Positions 1-9,775 of a DNA stretch of 22,736 bases are shown here, one piece after another. The stretch spans positions 28,287-51,022 of the forward strand of contig BQKZ01004187.1 of assembly GCA_036244855.1 (NCBI GenBank), written 5' to 3'. The stretch is from Temnopleurus reevesii (taxonomy: Eukaryota > Echinodermata > Echinoidea > Temnopleuroida > Temnopleuridae). Under the pieces are notes generated by a model. That model searched no databases and was not told where the DNA came from. It was given only the letters and a program-made list of their open reading frames with translations. A program made the position numbers and the translations under genes. The stretch's first letter is position 1. Each line of letters begins with the position of its first letter.

Positions 1-480
1 CCAGTATAAACTTGGTCTGAAAAAGCCCAGTTAAAATAGGGTTAAAGCCCCCCCCCTCGACAATTTTCGCGATAAATCTGAAACGCGAGAAGCTCGCGGG
101 TCATTCCATGTCAAATCACCCAAAATTTTTGAAAATTTTAACCCGACCATCTCCGATTTTGATGAAACTTAGTGTACTTGTTGAGTGTGATCCCACAGCA
201 CCAAATCTCAAATTTTAGCTCAATCGGGTCAGGGGTTCGGGAGATATGACCCGCCCAATTTTGAGATTTTTGGCAAAAATGGGCGTGGCCGCTGACCTTT
301 GACCTCTTGTATCTCTTGAACTACTGGGTCAATCTTTACAAAATTGGTATTGTTGGAAAGGGAATACTATAAGGATTCTAAATCTGCCATCATTTTAAAG
401 ATTGGTGCATGTTGAGGTACTTTGACCTTTTGACCTAAGATTTGACCTTGAAATTGACCTTGTGGATCTCGTGAACTTGG
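1..480. repeat. TGACCT-rich dispersed repeat
   Basis: Non-coding sequence with a repetitive feel: short related sentences such as TGACCTTTGACCTCTTG, TTTGACCTTTTGACCT and ATTTGACCTTGAAATTGACC recur. Six TGACCT hexamers lie on the same strand between 293 and 460. A C9 run sits near 49-57. The block lies downstream of the minus-strand transposon-derived gene at 1096-2090 and could be part of the same element, but I see no terminal repeat that proves it. The rest, to about 1095, contains ACATGTACA-rich DNA (about 620-700) and nothing codable. Confidence 0.5.
293..460 (-). promoter_or_regulatory. cluster of nuclear-receptor-type half sites
   Basis: On the minus strand these are AGGTCA half sites, at 455-460, 443-448, 431-436, 423-428, 300-305 and 293-298. 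The pair 293-305 is an exact DR1 (AGGTCA-A-AGGTCA); 423-436 is a DR2; 443-460 is a DR6. DR1 and DR2 elements are bound by RXR, HNF4 or COUP-type receptors in animals. Function here is inference: the sites lie in a repeat and may simply reflect its composition. Confidence 0.25.
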
Positions 481-1095
481 CAATATTTTTCTTGAAATGT
501 AATCTCTGACATGTTCCCTAAAACATATTTAAGTTTCACCGTGGTAATATTTTTTGTTTAGGAGCAATAAGGATTAAAAATATCCATACTCTCAGATATT
601 CACAATAAACCGTACATACATTTACATTACATGTACATAACGTACACTGTTTAGGGATATGCACTGTATCACACACATGTACACATATGTACAACATTCA
701 ACATGCTTTTCTGTTCTAGTCAATCCACCCTAAACCTCAGCAGAATGTGGATAGAATAGTTATTTCACTAATTGTCATGAAGCAACCACTAAAATATACA
801 AAACTTAATGGAGATGTAATATACCTGTATGTTTTGCTATGGAGCAATTAGGATGGATGATATGGATACCACAGATCTATTAATAATAAACAGTATTATT
901 GGATGAACAGCATGATATAGCTTCTTGAGCAAACCCACTGCTTTTGAAGTTTCAACAATTTACCTTATGAAAAGTACAAGGTAAAGTAATGATCATAATC
1001 TGACTTTAACACCACATAGTCATGTACAATTTATGAACACATTGTATGGTACGCAACATTCACATACAAATTGTATTTTCCTCCAACAAACTGAA

Positions 1096-2090
1096 CTAGT
1101 CATCAGTCTGCCACTCATTCCACACATGTGCAATTCTGGCATGATCCATTTTGCTCAGATTGTACATTCTACCAGAAGATGCCAGAGATGGGGTATAAAT
1201 CACACAAAGAATGTCACTTTTACTGAGCCAACAGGTATCTTCCTTGTTTGGCCAGTGAAATAATTTTGAGGGGCCTTGAGGGTGCATGAAACGAATGAAG
1301 AAATCCCTGTGTTCCTGTGATATGTCCTCAACTAGTCCGATCCATGCCTCACCGTCATACTGACAACACACATAGCTCTGCTGCTTGACTTCAGTGAAAT
1401 GCTGTGCAGGTGTTTCAGTCGCATCAGCAGAATCCATGACAGTGACAAGTTCTGGTGGGTCACTCTGGAGGCTGAGTTTGTAGGCATGCATCGTTGACGT
1501 ATGACTGGAACCAATCGATGAAACTGCTGCGTTCCCTTAATTGTCTTAGCTACTTTGAATCTGTTTGTTAGTTCCAAGTCGTGCTTTGCAATTTGTTCTG
1601 GTGTAACATTGAAGAAATGAATGCCAGGGATGCTCTGAGTGCAAAATTCCATTATTGCCTCACTGGTGAGGATTGGGTTTGAGTACGGATGCTGCAGACT
1701 GGCCTTTGTTAGTAACCGTTTCACTGTCCCCCCTATTCCATCGCACACACTTTTCCCGTGGCTTGTCGCAAAAAAGTTCCATTCACCATCTAAATTGAAG
1801 TCTTCTTGATGATGACACAGATTGAGAAAGTTATTTTTGTTTTTGTACTGTCCAGCACAGCCATCAGTAAAATAATGGACTTTTTTCATGTTAGGGAATT
1901 GAGTTTGCAGGTATGGGAGGACAACACTCAAGAATGCATGCACAGTAACTGTTGAATGTTCTCTACTGTCACTCACTACGCATATGTTCCGGTGTTCAAG
2001 TGCTTCATCAGGCATCTTGCAGTATGCCACAAAAGGATGTAGTGTTGCCTGTTTGTTCTTCCAATGAAATGACTTCAAAGGAATGTCTCA
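1096..2090 (-). pseudogene. broken transposon-derived gene with DDE-like core
   Basis: The minus strand encodes two homologous-looking blocks in different frames. The first (about 2078 to 1510) runs KSFHWKNKQATLHPF..., VSDSREH, YFTDGCAGQYKN, FFATSHGKSVCDGIGGTVKR and GTQQFHRLVPV. The second (about 1510 to 1096) has a small C-terminal domain with GEAWIGLVEDI, FMHPQGPSKLFHWP, DTCWLSKSDILC and a terminal NEWQTD before the stop. I recognise this pair of blocks from large families of uncharacterised, transposon-like proteins in cnidarians, echinoderms and fish. The spaced acidic residues in VSD, FTDG and CDG suggest a DDE/RNase H-type nuclease fold, which is inference. A frameshift near 1495-1530 separates the blocks. 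The first block opens directly after a TGA at about 2088-2090 with no ATG, so the N-terminal half is missing or in another exon. The pseudogene call is fairly safe; the family function is not. Confidence 0.6.
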
Positions 2091-2585
2091 GAAGCCTTAA
2101 GGAATACTTCATGCTACCCTTTAGGTATAACAAATAAACCCTACATGTTATTTCATCCAAAATATTGCTGAGGATAAGATGGACATCTAGAACAGAAAAG
2201 CATGCTGAACGTTGTTCATACATGTACATGTGTACAGAACAGTGGTATGTAAATATACATGAGGCTCGTCGCGACAAAAGGGCCCTTAAGCTGTTTACGC
2301 GTACGCGATAAAACTCTGCGCGGTAGCGTGACGTCACAATAAGCTGAACAGGAGAATGGAAAGAGCTAGGTTTAGTTCCCAGGCGTAATGCTAAATAAAT
2401 CTCAGAACATTACGGTAGNTGTCCGTTATGTTTGTGATGAATCAGGTATCACGGCGCTATGAGGTAAGTGTCAATAAGTGGAGAAATATGTATTTTTAAC
2501 AGACCTCATAGCCATTGTGACTTACAGGGAATGAATATGAATTTTTAACACCCCCAGTCATCCTCATTACTTTGATATGCTATGA
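2091..2585. other. no gene recognised
   Basis: This sequence lies 5' of the broken transposon-derived gene. A CpG-rich patch at about 2262-2340 (GTCGCGACA, ACGCGTACGCG, GCGTGACGTCAC) stands out from the AT-rich surroundings. The frame open on the minus strand here shows no recognisable protein. One undetermined base is at about 2419. Confidence 0.4.
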
Positions 2586-2589
2586 ATGC

Positions 2590-2860
2590 CCTATAGTAGG
2601 TTTTCATGTCTTTCTCACCTCTTCTTTTTCTTCTTTCTCTCTAAATATCCTTTCTCTCACCTTCCTTCTATCTTTCTGCAGCTATTTTCCTATTTCCTTT
2701 TCTTTCTTGTGTATCTTCTGTTCTGTCTTCTGCTAATATTTGTACCATCTTTCTTTTATTTCCCTTTTATCTTTCCCCAAATCTTTCTCAATCTTTCTTT
2801 CATTGTCTATGTCTCTCTAATCCTTTCTAGCCTTTCATAACTTCCTACCATCTTTCTGTA
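2590..2860. repeat. pyrimidine-rich simple tract
   Basis: About 270 bases of almost pure C/T on the plus strand (TTTCTCTC, CTTCTTTTTC and similar). The open frame across it is a low-complexity by-product (S/F/L-rich). It is the strand-reversed counterpart of the purine tracts at 18541-19430 and 20438-20862. Sequence from here to 4315 contains no exon or element that I can support. Confidence 0.75.
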
Positions 2861-4315
2861 AATTTTCTTCTATCATCGGTAAGATACAGAATGTTGATAC
2901 TAAAGGTTGCCTGGGTAGACCGGTGAATTCACCACGGTATATAATATATTCTAAGAATTTAAAAGTGTCCAATGAATTTATTGAACCCCCTCCCCCTCGA
3001 GGAGCTGACAGGCTAAAAAACAAGGTCATCCGCTAAACTAAATTTTGCCATCCCCATGAGTTGACCTAAGCAAACAGGTCGGCTAAAATTTGGCGCCTCC
3101 TCAGAAATTTTTGCACCCTTCTAACCTAAAGTTTAGCCACCTATTCCAACGATGTTCGCATGAATACAAGCCCCTTTCAATACACACATACACAATTCCA
3201 ACCCACCATTCTCTTTTCAAAATATAGCAAAGTTTTGTCCAGTCATAGAGGTTACGAGGTCTGTTTTTTGTTTGATGTCAGTCAGCAGAATCTGTAAAAG
3301 CGCCTTCTTTTATCAGTCTCTCATGCATGATCTGTACACTTCTTTCGTATACATGTGAAATAATCTGAGTAATTCCATGGCAGAAAAAATCTAGAGAAAT
3401 TTTCTAAAAGTGCTCCCAATTTATCTTGGAGACCGCATTTTGTGGATAATTTATGAAGTATATTACAGAGTTTAGAAATTTACCTTCAGAAATATATATT
3501 TCAATTTTTATGAACTTTTTAATGAACCAAATTGCAAATTCTCCGATATAATTCGTACCCGTCATTCCTTATGACTTGAAGTCATCCTTCTGGACGGTTT
3601 AATCCTTTCCCATTGATTATATTTCCCAACATTTTTCTGATCTATAACACACAAAAATATACTTCAAAACGTCATGTTTTTGCCGTCTCTGTGGAATTGC
3701 CCTTCTAGCAATGCAAGAACACCTTTCACTGTTTTGCTGTGGTCTTTTAAACTGCATTGATTTCTATAGTCCCAAGAACCGTCCTGCACAGATTTATACT
3801 GTATACGCTGTACAATGTAATTCATTTGAATGCATATAATCTTAAAAATATTTTAAAACCATTTAGTTGTGCCTTTTACAGGTCTGCAGACTGACTAATT
3901 ACTGTGTACAATATGGATGACAATGTGATGCCATTGGTTGGTTTGGGTTATATTCTTTGTTAAAAACACAATATAATCCATACATACAATTTCAGTATAA
4001 AAAGTCTTTTGACTGGAGAGCTTTAGTCAGAGCCATTTTATTTTCCGCTCAGAGAAAAAGTCCCCTGTAATCGTGTCTTTGCATGTTCGCTATTAATCAG
4101 ACATCTGTTAAAACTAGGGTATGTACACCATAAATTTGTACTGGGTATTTTCCTTTTAAACTAATGTATTCTAGATTCATCATTTTCTTCTTAAAAATAA
4201 TATTTTAGAACTTCATGGTGCATTTTTAATAATGTCCATTGAAATAATTTAGTTTATTTGTAAATTATCATTAAACAAGCCAATTACCAGGAAGAAAAAC
4301 ACTCTAACATGACAT
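2861..4315. other. intronic or intergenic, no feature seen
   Basis: AT-rich non-coding DNA with stops in all frames. A C-rich patch at about 2985-3130 includes CCCCCTCCCCCTCGAGG and several GGCTAAA/TTTAGCC words. No recognisable coding similarity, RNA gene or terminal repeats were found by eye. Confidence 0.4.
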
Positions 4316-4795
4316 TTTAACAAATAATTTATTTATTTTATCAATAAGCGGTATTATATCTAGTTTAATTTATCATATTACTGTGTTGCAAGCAGTCAGT
4401 TACTTTTTTTTTCGACAACAACAAGCAAAATTATTAGTCAGATACAATGTGTATTAAGAGATCTGTAAACAAAATATAAATGCATTGTGATTTGGGGTTG
4501 TCCGTCCATCTTCACCCGTCAGTCCGTTTGGATCCATATGGTGCTATTTTTGGCAATTTACAGGAAGGCTTTTGGGTTTTCTAGAACAATATTTGTATAA
4601 AGAGAGCGGATAAAATGTGCATTGATTAGTAAACTCACCTATTGTGCGCTATGTTTTTATTTTTTTAACCAAATTATTTAAAGTCGTAACACTTGAAATT
4701 GATCACAAGTTACAATTTCATGCATGAAAATCAGTAGATTCTACACCTACATGTATGCATACATTAGATGCACAAAATGTATAAAATTATCTTCC
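4316..4795 (+). repeat. direct duplication, copy 1
   Basis: Starts TTTAACAAATAATTTATT and ends ACAAAATGTATAAAATTATC. It matches 4890-5324 over nearly its whole length, including the block around GTCCGTTTGGATCCATATGG and GGAAGGCTTTTGGGTTTTCT. The copies differ by scattered substitutions and small indels, so the duplication is old. Copy 1 carries an extra stretch around 4381-4425. No coding content. Confidence 0.85.
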
Positions 4796-4889
4796 NCTAT
4801 GATCTTGAAATGTGTATAGAAACTATATGTCATGGTATATATCCCCAAAATTCACATTTCTTTAATCTTTACCAAAACTATACATGGGC

Positions 4890-5324
4890 TTTAACAAATA
4901 ATTTATTCAGTTTATAAATCAGTGGTATTATATCCAGTGTAATTTATCATGTTACTTGCCACAAAAATTTTTAGTCAGATACAATTTGTAAGAGATCTGT
5001 AAATGGAATATAAATGCATTTTGATTTGGGGTTGTCCATCCATCTTTTCACCTGTCAGTCCGTTTGGATCCATATGGTGCTATTTTTGGCAATTTACAGG
5101 AAGGCTTTTGGGTTTTCTAGAATAATATTTGTATAAAGAGAACGGATAAATTTGCATCTTTTAGTAAACTTACTTATTGTGCACTATGTTTTAATTTTTT
5201 TAACCAAGTTATTTCAAGTCGTAACACTTGAAATTGATCACAAGTTACGATTTCATGCATGAAAATTATTAGAATCTTCACCCATGCATACATTAGATGC
5301 ACAAAATGTATAAAATTATCTTCC
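4890..5324 (+). repeat. direct duplication, copy 2
   Basis: Second copy of 4316-4795, in the same orientation, about 573 bases downstream. Both copies end at the same word (ATAAAATTATCTTCC). The two have clearly diverged but keep the same order. It could be a segmental tandem duplication or two insertions of one unknown element; no terminal repeats were seen. Confidence 0.85.
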
Positions 5325-5409
5325 ATCGCAATGTAGGCTTAGATGATCGTATTGTCAATATCAATATTAGCACTTCTAAAATTGAATGCCATGAAATTGT
5401 CAAGTTATT

Positions 5410-5568
5410 GGCCTGTATTCCGATAGCGAGGTTTAACTTTTAACCCAGGTCGAAGTCATTGTCATTTTTAGACTCTTGGTTTAATTGTTCAATAGCCCCG
5501 GGTCTAAACAACGGTGGCTTTAATAGTCCCGGGTTATTAAGTTAAACCTCGCTATCGGATTACGGGCC
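5410..5568. mobile_element. hairpin MITE, family A, short copy
   Basis: A 159-base element with terminal inverted repeats of about 28 bases. The left end is GGCCTGTATTCCGATAGCGA and the right end, reversed, is GGCCCGTAATCCGATAGCGA. The flanks are ATT on the left and ATA on the right. It has no coding capacity. The same ends recur at 6012-6326, which supports a non-autonomous DNA transposon family. The internal sequence also folds back (CCCGGGT words). Confidence 0.8.
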
Positions 5569-6011
5569 ATAGAGTTTTAATGTTTTGTGTAATCAACTGC
5601 ACTTTCCATACTGCTACTGTACCACATCTGTTGTCAAATATTATTCTGAAAATTGAATGCAAGACAGTAGTCTGAGTAAATCGTGAATTGAATTGTCACT
5701 TGCAATCATGAATCCATAATTAATGTAAAATGTTTCAATCAACAGCAATTTTAAATGTATTCTGTAACACATCCATGTTTTTATGCCTTCGTCATCGATA
5801 GGTGGTATGACGGAGACATTATTTATTAATGTAGAAGCTGTGAGCAATATAGTATTCGACTGTAATTGAATGTCAAATATTGATTTGAATGCATGGTAAA
5901 TGGAGCAAACGTTTTGTGCATTTCAATGAATTATTTTGTTGTTGCTGCCTCTCATAATCTTGCAATTTTAGGATACCACACATCAAGTGGCAAATGTTGC
6001 AATAAAAGATT

Positions 6012-6326
6012 GGCCCGTATTCCGATAGCGAGGTTTAAGTTAACCCTGGTCTAAAATCTGTGGTTTAAGTATGGATAGCCAAAAGTGCCAAAACTTTATT
6101 TACAATATGTATAATTCTTATGTTAAATGCTCTATTTCCCCATGCTCTAATAATGTAGAAAACTATTGAAGTTTTTATTCCGAGACAGTTTTAAATACTA
6201 TGAGTGCCAAATGTGCTGGTAAATTAAACATCGACTGTTATAGATTCAAGCCTCGTTTGGCTTCCCATACTTAAACCACATATTTAAACTCTAGTTTAAG
6301 TTAAACCTGATATCAGAATATGGGCC
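6012..6326. mobile_element. hairpin MITE, family A, long copy
   Basis: Left end GGCCCGTATTCCGATAGCGA; right end, reversed, GGCCCATATTCTGATATCAG. The arms continue inward (TGGTTTAAGTATGG...AGCCAAA on the left, TTTGGCTTCCCATACTTAAA on the right), giving a long imperfect hairpin. It is flanked on both sides by ATT (6009-6011 and 6327-6329), consistent with a 3-base target duplication. It shares ends with the copy at 5410-5568 but has a different, longer middle. Confidence 0.8.
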
Positions 6327-6403
6327 ATTGAGTGACTAAACATATGACTTGATTTCAAATATTGCACAATCAACGCAGCAAATCCACTTTCTTTATGTAC
6401 ATT

Positions 6404-6665
6404 GTGTTTTGTTGTTGCTGCCTATCCTTATCACCCCAATCCTTGCCATTTGTTCCACCTGTTTTCATTTGGTTGTTGCTACGTAGGACCCCATCTGCTA
6501 ATACAAGCTTTCCAATGACCAGGTAAACCTACTTCCTTTTCTGGAGACATTTCTTTCCTGAGCCTCATGCAGATTTCTCCTAAGGCCAAAGAAAAATTGT
6601 TTGATGCCCAAGAAGAATTTATAAAAAAAAAATGAATATATATATCATGCAGAAAATAAGACTTA
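6404..6665 (+). repeat. tandem duplication, copy 1, with exon-like core
   Basis: Runs from TGTTTTGTTGTTGCTGCCT to GCAGAAAATAAGACTTA. It is almost identical to 6851-7165 through the middle (about 6466-6560), less so at the 3' end. The core contains a possible 36-base exon at 6487-6522. A weaker third relative may begin at about 5936 (TTTTGTTGTTGCTGCCT). Confidence 0.85.
6487..6522 (+). other. candidate 36-base exon, copy 1
   Basis: A pyrimidine/T-rich stretch ends in CTACGTAG, followed by 36 bases and then a donor-like AG|GTAAAC. The segment is open only when one base completes the preceding codon; it then reads TPSANTSFPMT. That is the splice phase at which the AP2A exon at 10935 begins. Its length is a multiple of three, so inclusion would keep the frame. 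The identical segment lies at 6934-6969. I know of no such insert in AP-2 alpha, so this may be a chance splice-site pair. Confidence 0.22.
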
Positions 6666-6830
6666 GGGGGTGTTGCTCAGAGGTTGCAATTGATCGTAAG
6701 TTGCAGTTGATCGGTACGCGCCAATCAAAATCATTGTTTCATGCGTGTCTTGTTAAATGCGCACACCACGCGCGAATGAAAATGCGCGTTACTATTTGCA
6801 AAGTTGCAGTTGATTTTGAACAACACCCCC
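6666..6830. mobile_element. MITE, family B, copy 1
   Basis: A 165-base element beginning GGGGGTGTTGCTCAGAGGTT and ending ...GAACAACACCCCC, so the ends are inverted repeats. It has TA on both sides (6664-6665, 6831-6832), consistent with TA target duplication. Inside are repeated words GTTGCARTTGAT and CGCGCC. It lies exactly at the junction between the duplicated blocks 6404-6665 and 6851-7165. A relative is at 16493-16643. Confidence 0.82.
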
Positions 6831-6850
6831 TATGTGTACCTGTATTTCAA

Positions 6851-7165
6851 TGTTTTTGTTGTTGCCGCCTTTCCTTATCACCCCAATCCTTGCCATTTGT
6901 TCCACCCTGTTTCATTTGGTTGTTGCTACGTAGGACCCCATCTGCTAATACAAGCTTTCCAATGACCAGGTAAACCTACTTCCTTTTCTGGAGACGTTTC
7001 TTTCCTGAGCTTCTTGCAGATTTCTCCTAAGGCCAAGAAAAAAATTTTGGATGCCGAAGAAAATTTTAAAATAAATAACTGAAATAAATAGAAATAAATC
7101 TTTTGGTTTATTTTATTTTAATATTTATCTTTTAAACCAAAAAACCATGCAGAAAATAAGACTTA
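6851..7165 (+). repeat. tandem duplication, copy 2, with exon-like core
   Basis: Second copy of 6404-6665. Near its 3' end it has an AT-rich insertion with inverted words TTTTGGTTTA and TAAACCAAAA (about 7099-7140) that copy 1 lacks. It ends at the same word, GCAGAAAATAAGACTTA. Confidence 0.85.
6934..6969 (+). other. candidate 36-base exon, copy 2
   Basis: Identical in all 36 bases to 6487-6522, with the same acceptor-like GTAG and donor-like GTAAAC. Because the flanking bases are also identical over roughly 90 bases, the identity alone does not prove selection on an exon. If real, the two copies would be tandem, possibly alternative, exons. Confidence 0.22.
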
Positions 7166-8389
7166 CAATGGAGTTAGAAGCCTAAGAACATCAAAAATTA
7201 TGTTTCAGGTTGCATTTCACATATTTATTGAAAATTACGTTTCAGTTTGTATTCCCATTTTCATCAGTTTACAGTGATATTTAAAATTTTAACCAAAATA
7301 ATTGAAAAAAAATATGTTTAGGTCGAGCCATTTTCAGAGAGTCGGTTGATAGAGGGCTACCAGACATTTTTCTCTTGGCCTAATTTAGACCCATAAGTTT
7401 GAGTAGTTTTAGTGTGCTATACATTTTAGAATTCTGATTATGCATTCTTTTCCTCTCATACAGGCTCAGTTTGGTTATCATTGTAGCAAAAATGCTTGTC
7501 ATTTCTTCCTGGCTGCAAGAAATTAAATTTTCCTCCTTCCTATGATATGATTCCTAGAGAACATTTTATGTATTGACTCTGTATTAACAACAAAATTGAG
7601 TGTAGTTTTAGCCTTAAACTTACATATTGGTATTCTTTTTTACATTTTCTGTCCTTAATTTGACCATCTTTCCTGATAGTTTAGTTATTATGTAGTCATT
7701 GCATAACATTTAGCATCAAAGATTTTACTGTCTTTCTTTCACCATTCTCAGTTGAAACAAAAAATAGTAGGTTTGGATTGCACATTTCTGAGTATTTTAG
7801 AAGTTGGAGATACATGAGTAGAGGTTTTAGAGTCAATTTCCCTTTAATTTTGCAATCTATTCTTACCAATCATTGTTTACTAGACAAGAGTAAAAATGAA
7901 TGAATTAGAGAAATGATGTTCATTATCATTGGGAAAGTTTTGTTTGTTGGCCAATTCTCACAGAATATCTGTACTTCCAAATTTGTGTACAAAACAGTGT
8001 TTGAAGTGAAGTGAACATAAATTTTGCATATAAACGCATACACACTCTCAGATAGACTATTACACCGGCCTTGTTTGCTGTTCATCTTATACATTCATGA
8101 AATGTTAATAGATTATATAAAAAAAAATCAATTACCAAGCACACAGATGCACGCTTTGTTGTCATTTTGTATGGTTGCATTGAATGTCCTGCACTCTTAA
8201 AAATTAGCATCATGTAGAAATAGTCCGATAGATATTATGCTGATGAATTGGTGTTCCACATTGATTATAATTTTCTAGTCATACCATTCTATATCAAATG
8301 CATTTTACATTCATTTAAATGAATTGTCTTGATTACATGAAGATTCTTTTCTGTCAGCTCAGCTTAATCAAGAAATTATTACATTGTCT
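7166..8389. other. intron-like, no feature seen
   Basis: AT-rich sequence with stops in every frame. I searched for the missing AP2A ear exons (for example LLQIGLKSEFRQNLGRM-like or FYGNKT-like coding) and saw none. An acceptor-like TTTTCCTCTCATACAG at about 7448-7463 is followed by a quickly stopped frame. Confidence 0.45.
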
Positions 8390-9066
8390 CCTCTATAGTT
8401 TTAGCACTTTGTTCATCATTCATACTCACAAATACAAAGTCTTAAGTTTATGGGAGTTTTTAAATTGTTTTCAGGGGCTTACTTTTTTTACCATTTTAGT
8501 ATGCTGTATGAATAAAACTTATTTGATTCATGTAGAAAACTTGCCCACTCCAATATAGAAATGCTTATTGCTTTAGTGCATTTTCAACTATTTTATCTTC
8601 TTTAATGTTCACAGATACAATGTCTCAAGATCACTTGAGCTTTGAAATTGTACGGCTTATTTGCACTATTTTAGTATGATTGATACTTATTTTGTTTATG
8701 TAGAAGCTTTTCCAACTTTAGAAAGCTTACAAATCTAGTGCACTAGATGGAAGAAAAATCATGAAATCATCGCCGGCATGTCCACCAAATGCTTTGTGAT
8801 ACTGTACATGCACATGGCCTCCACTGAATGCTTCCATACTGTTCATTCATATTCAGCCAAATTCAGCCATGTTATAGTTTATTTTTATTTTAGGCATGAG
8901 CATTTTATTGATGTGAATTTTCTTTGCATTGTGATGGGTTTATAATAAAGTTAAGGTCCGTAAATAGCTTGCACTCTCCACAAGTTTTCTCATGTTTTAC
9001 AGAACTTTGCTAAGATGAAATAGTGAGAATATGTAACAAAAAAAATCTCTAAAACCAAAACAAAAC
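8390..9066 (+). repeat. intronic tandem duplication, copies 1 and 2
   Basis: 8390-8566 and about 8570-8720 share the order TTTTAGCA/TTTTAGTGCA, ATACTCACAAATACAA/GTTCACAGATACAA, ATTTTAGTATG and ATGTAGAA. Copy 2 continues to about 9066 with CATCGCCGGCATGTC, ATGCACATGGC, CATACTGTTCATTCA and ACAGAACTTTGCTAAG. These words recur in order at 9366-9775. The divergence is high, so the duplications are old. No coding content. Confidence 0.75.
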
Positions 9067-9365
9067 TTCTCCTTACTGATCAATAATGGTTGTTCTTGTG
9101 CTTAAATGTTTATAGCGAGGTACTAAAGGATAATAATTTTTTAGAGAGAGAGAACTTAACATGGTTGTTATGCATGGTGATTTTCAATCAGTTAAAGTGG
9201 AATGAAACCCTGGAATTAATTTGCTATCAGTCGATGAAGAAAAATATGATGATCAAACTGTGAAAATTTGAGCTTAATTGGACAGTCCGTTCAAAAGTTA
9301 CGAATTTTCAAAGTTTCAATTATCCCATGTCATGGGGATCCTTGAATTGGCAACGCTTAANTTAT

Positions 9366-9775
9366 TTTGTACCATTTCAGTCTGATTAATACTTATTTGA
9401 TTCATGTAGAACCATTGCCAATATAGAAGAGCTTACTACTCTCGTGCACGTGATTGAAAAAAATAATGATATCATCGCTGGCATGTCAAAAAAATACTTT
9501 CTGATAAATCTACATGCACATGGCTTTCACTGAATGCACCCATACTGTTCATTCAAATTCAGCCATGTTATGGAATTATTTTCATTCAAGGCATGAACGT
9601 TTTATTGATGTAAATTGGTTCTTCCTTGTGAGGGACTTATGACGAGTTACAGATACATGAATATTTACACAGATCCATACTCAGCAAGTTTTGTCATGTT
9701 TTTGTTTTTACAGAATTTTGCTAAGTTGAATTAGTGAGAATATATAAAGTCTCAAAAGCTAAAAACAAAAGTATT
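9366..9775 (+). repeat. intronic tandem duplication, copy 3
   Basis: Matches about 8667-9066: CATCGCTGGCATGTC, ATGCACATGGCTTTCACTGA, CATACTGTTCATTCA, TTATTGATGTAAATT, ACAGAATTTTGCTAAGTTGA and TTAGTGAGAATAT in the same order. The spacer 9067-9365 is unrelated to the copies and contains one undetermined base at 9361. Confidence 0.78.

Noticed and set aside
1033..1263. Plus-strand 76-residue frame opposite the C-terminal domain
   Set aside because: Antisense shadow of the minus-strand protein block.
2008..2337. Minus-strand 109-residue frame upstream of the transposon-derived gene
   Set aside because: Overlaps the real core in another frame and has no recognisable similarity; kept only as surrounding sequence.
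7870..8558. Short open frames in the long intron
   Set aside because: AT-rich chance frames with no family signal.
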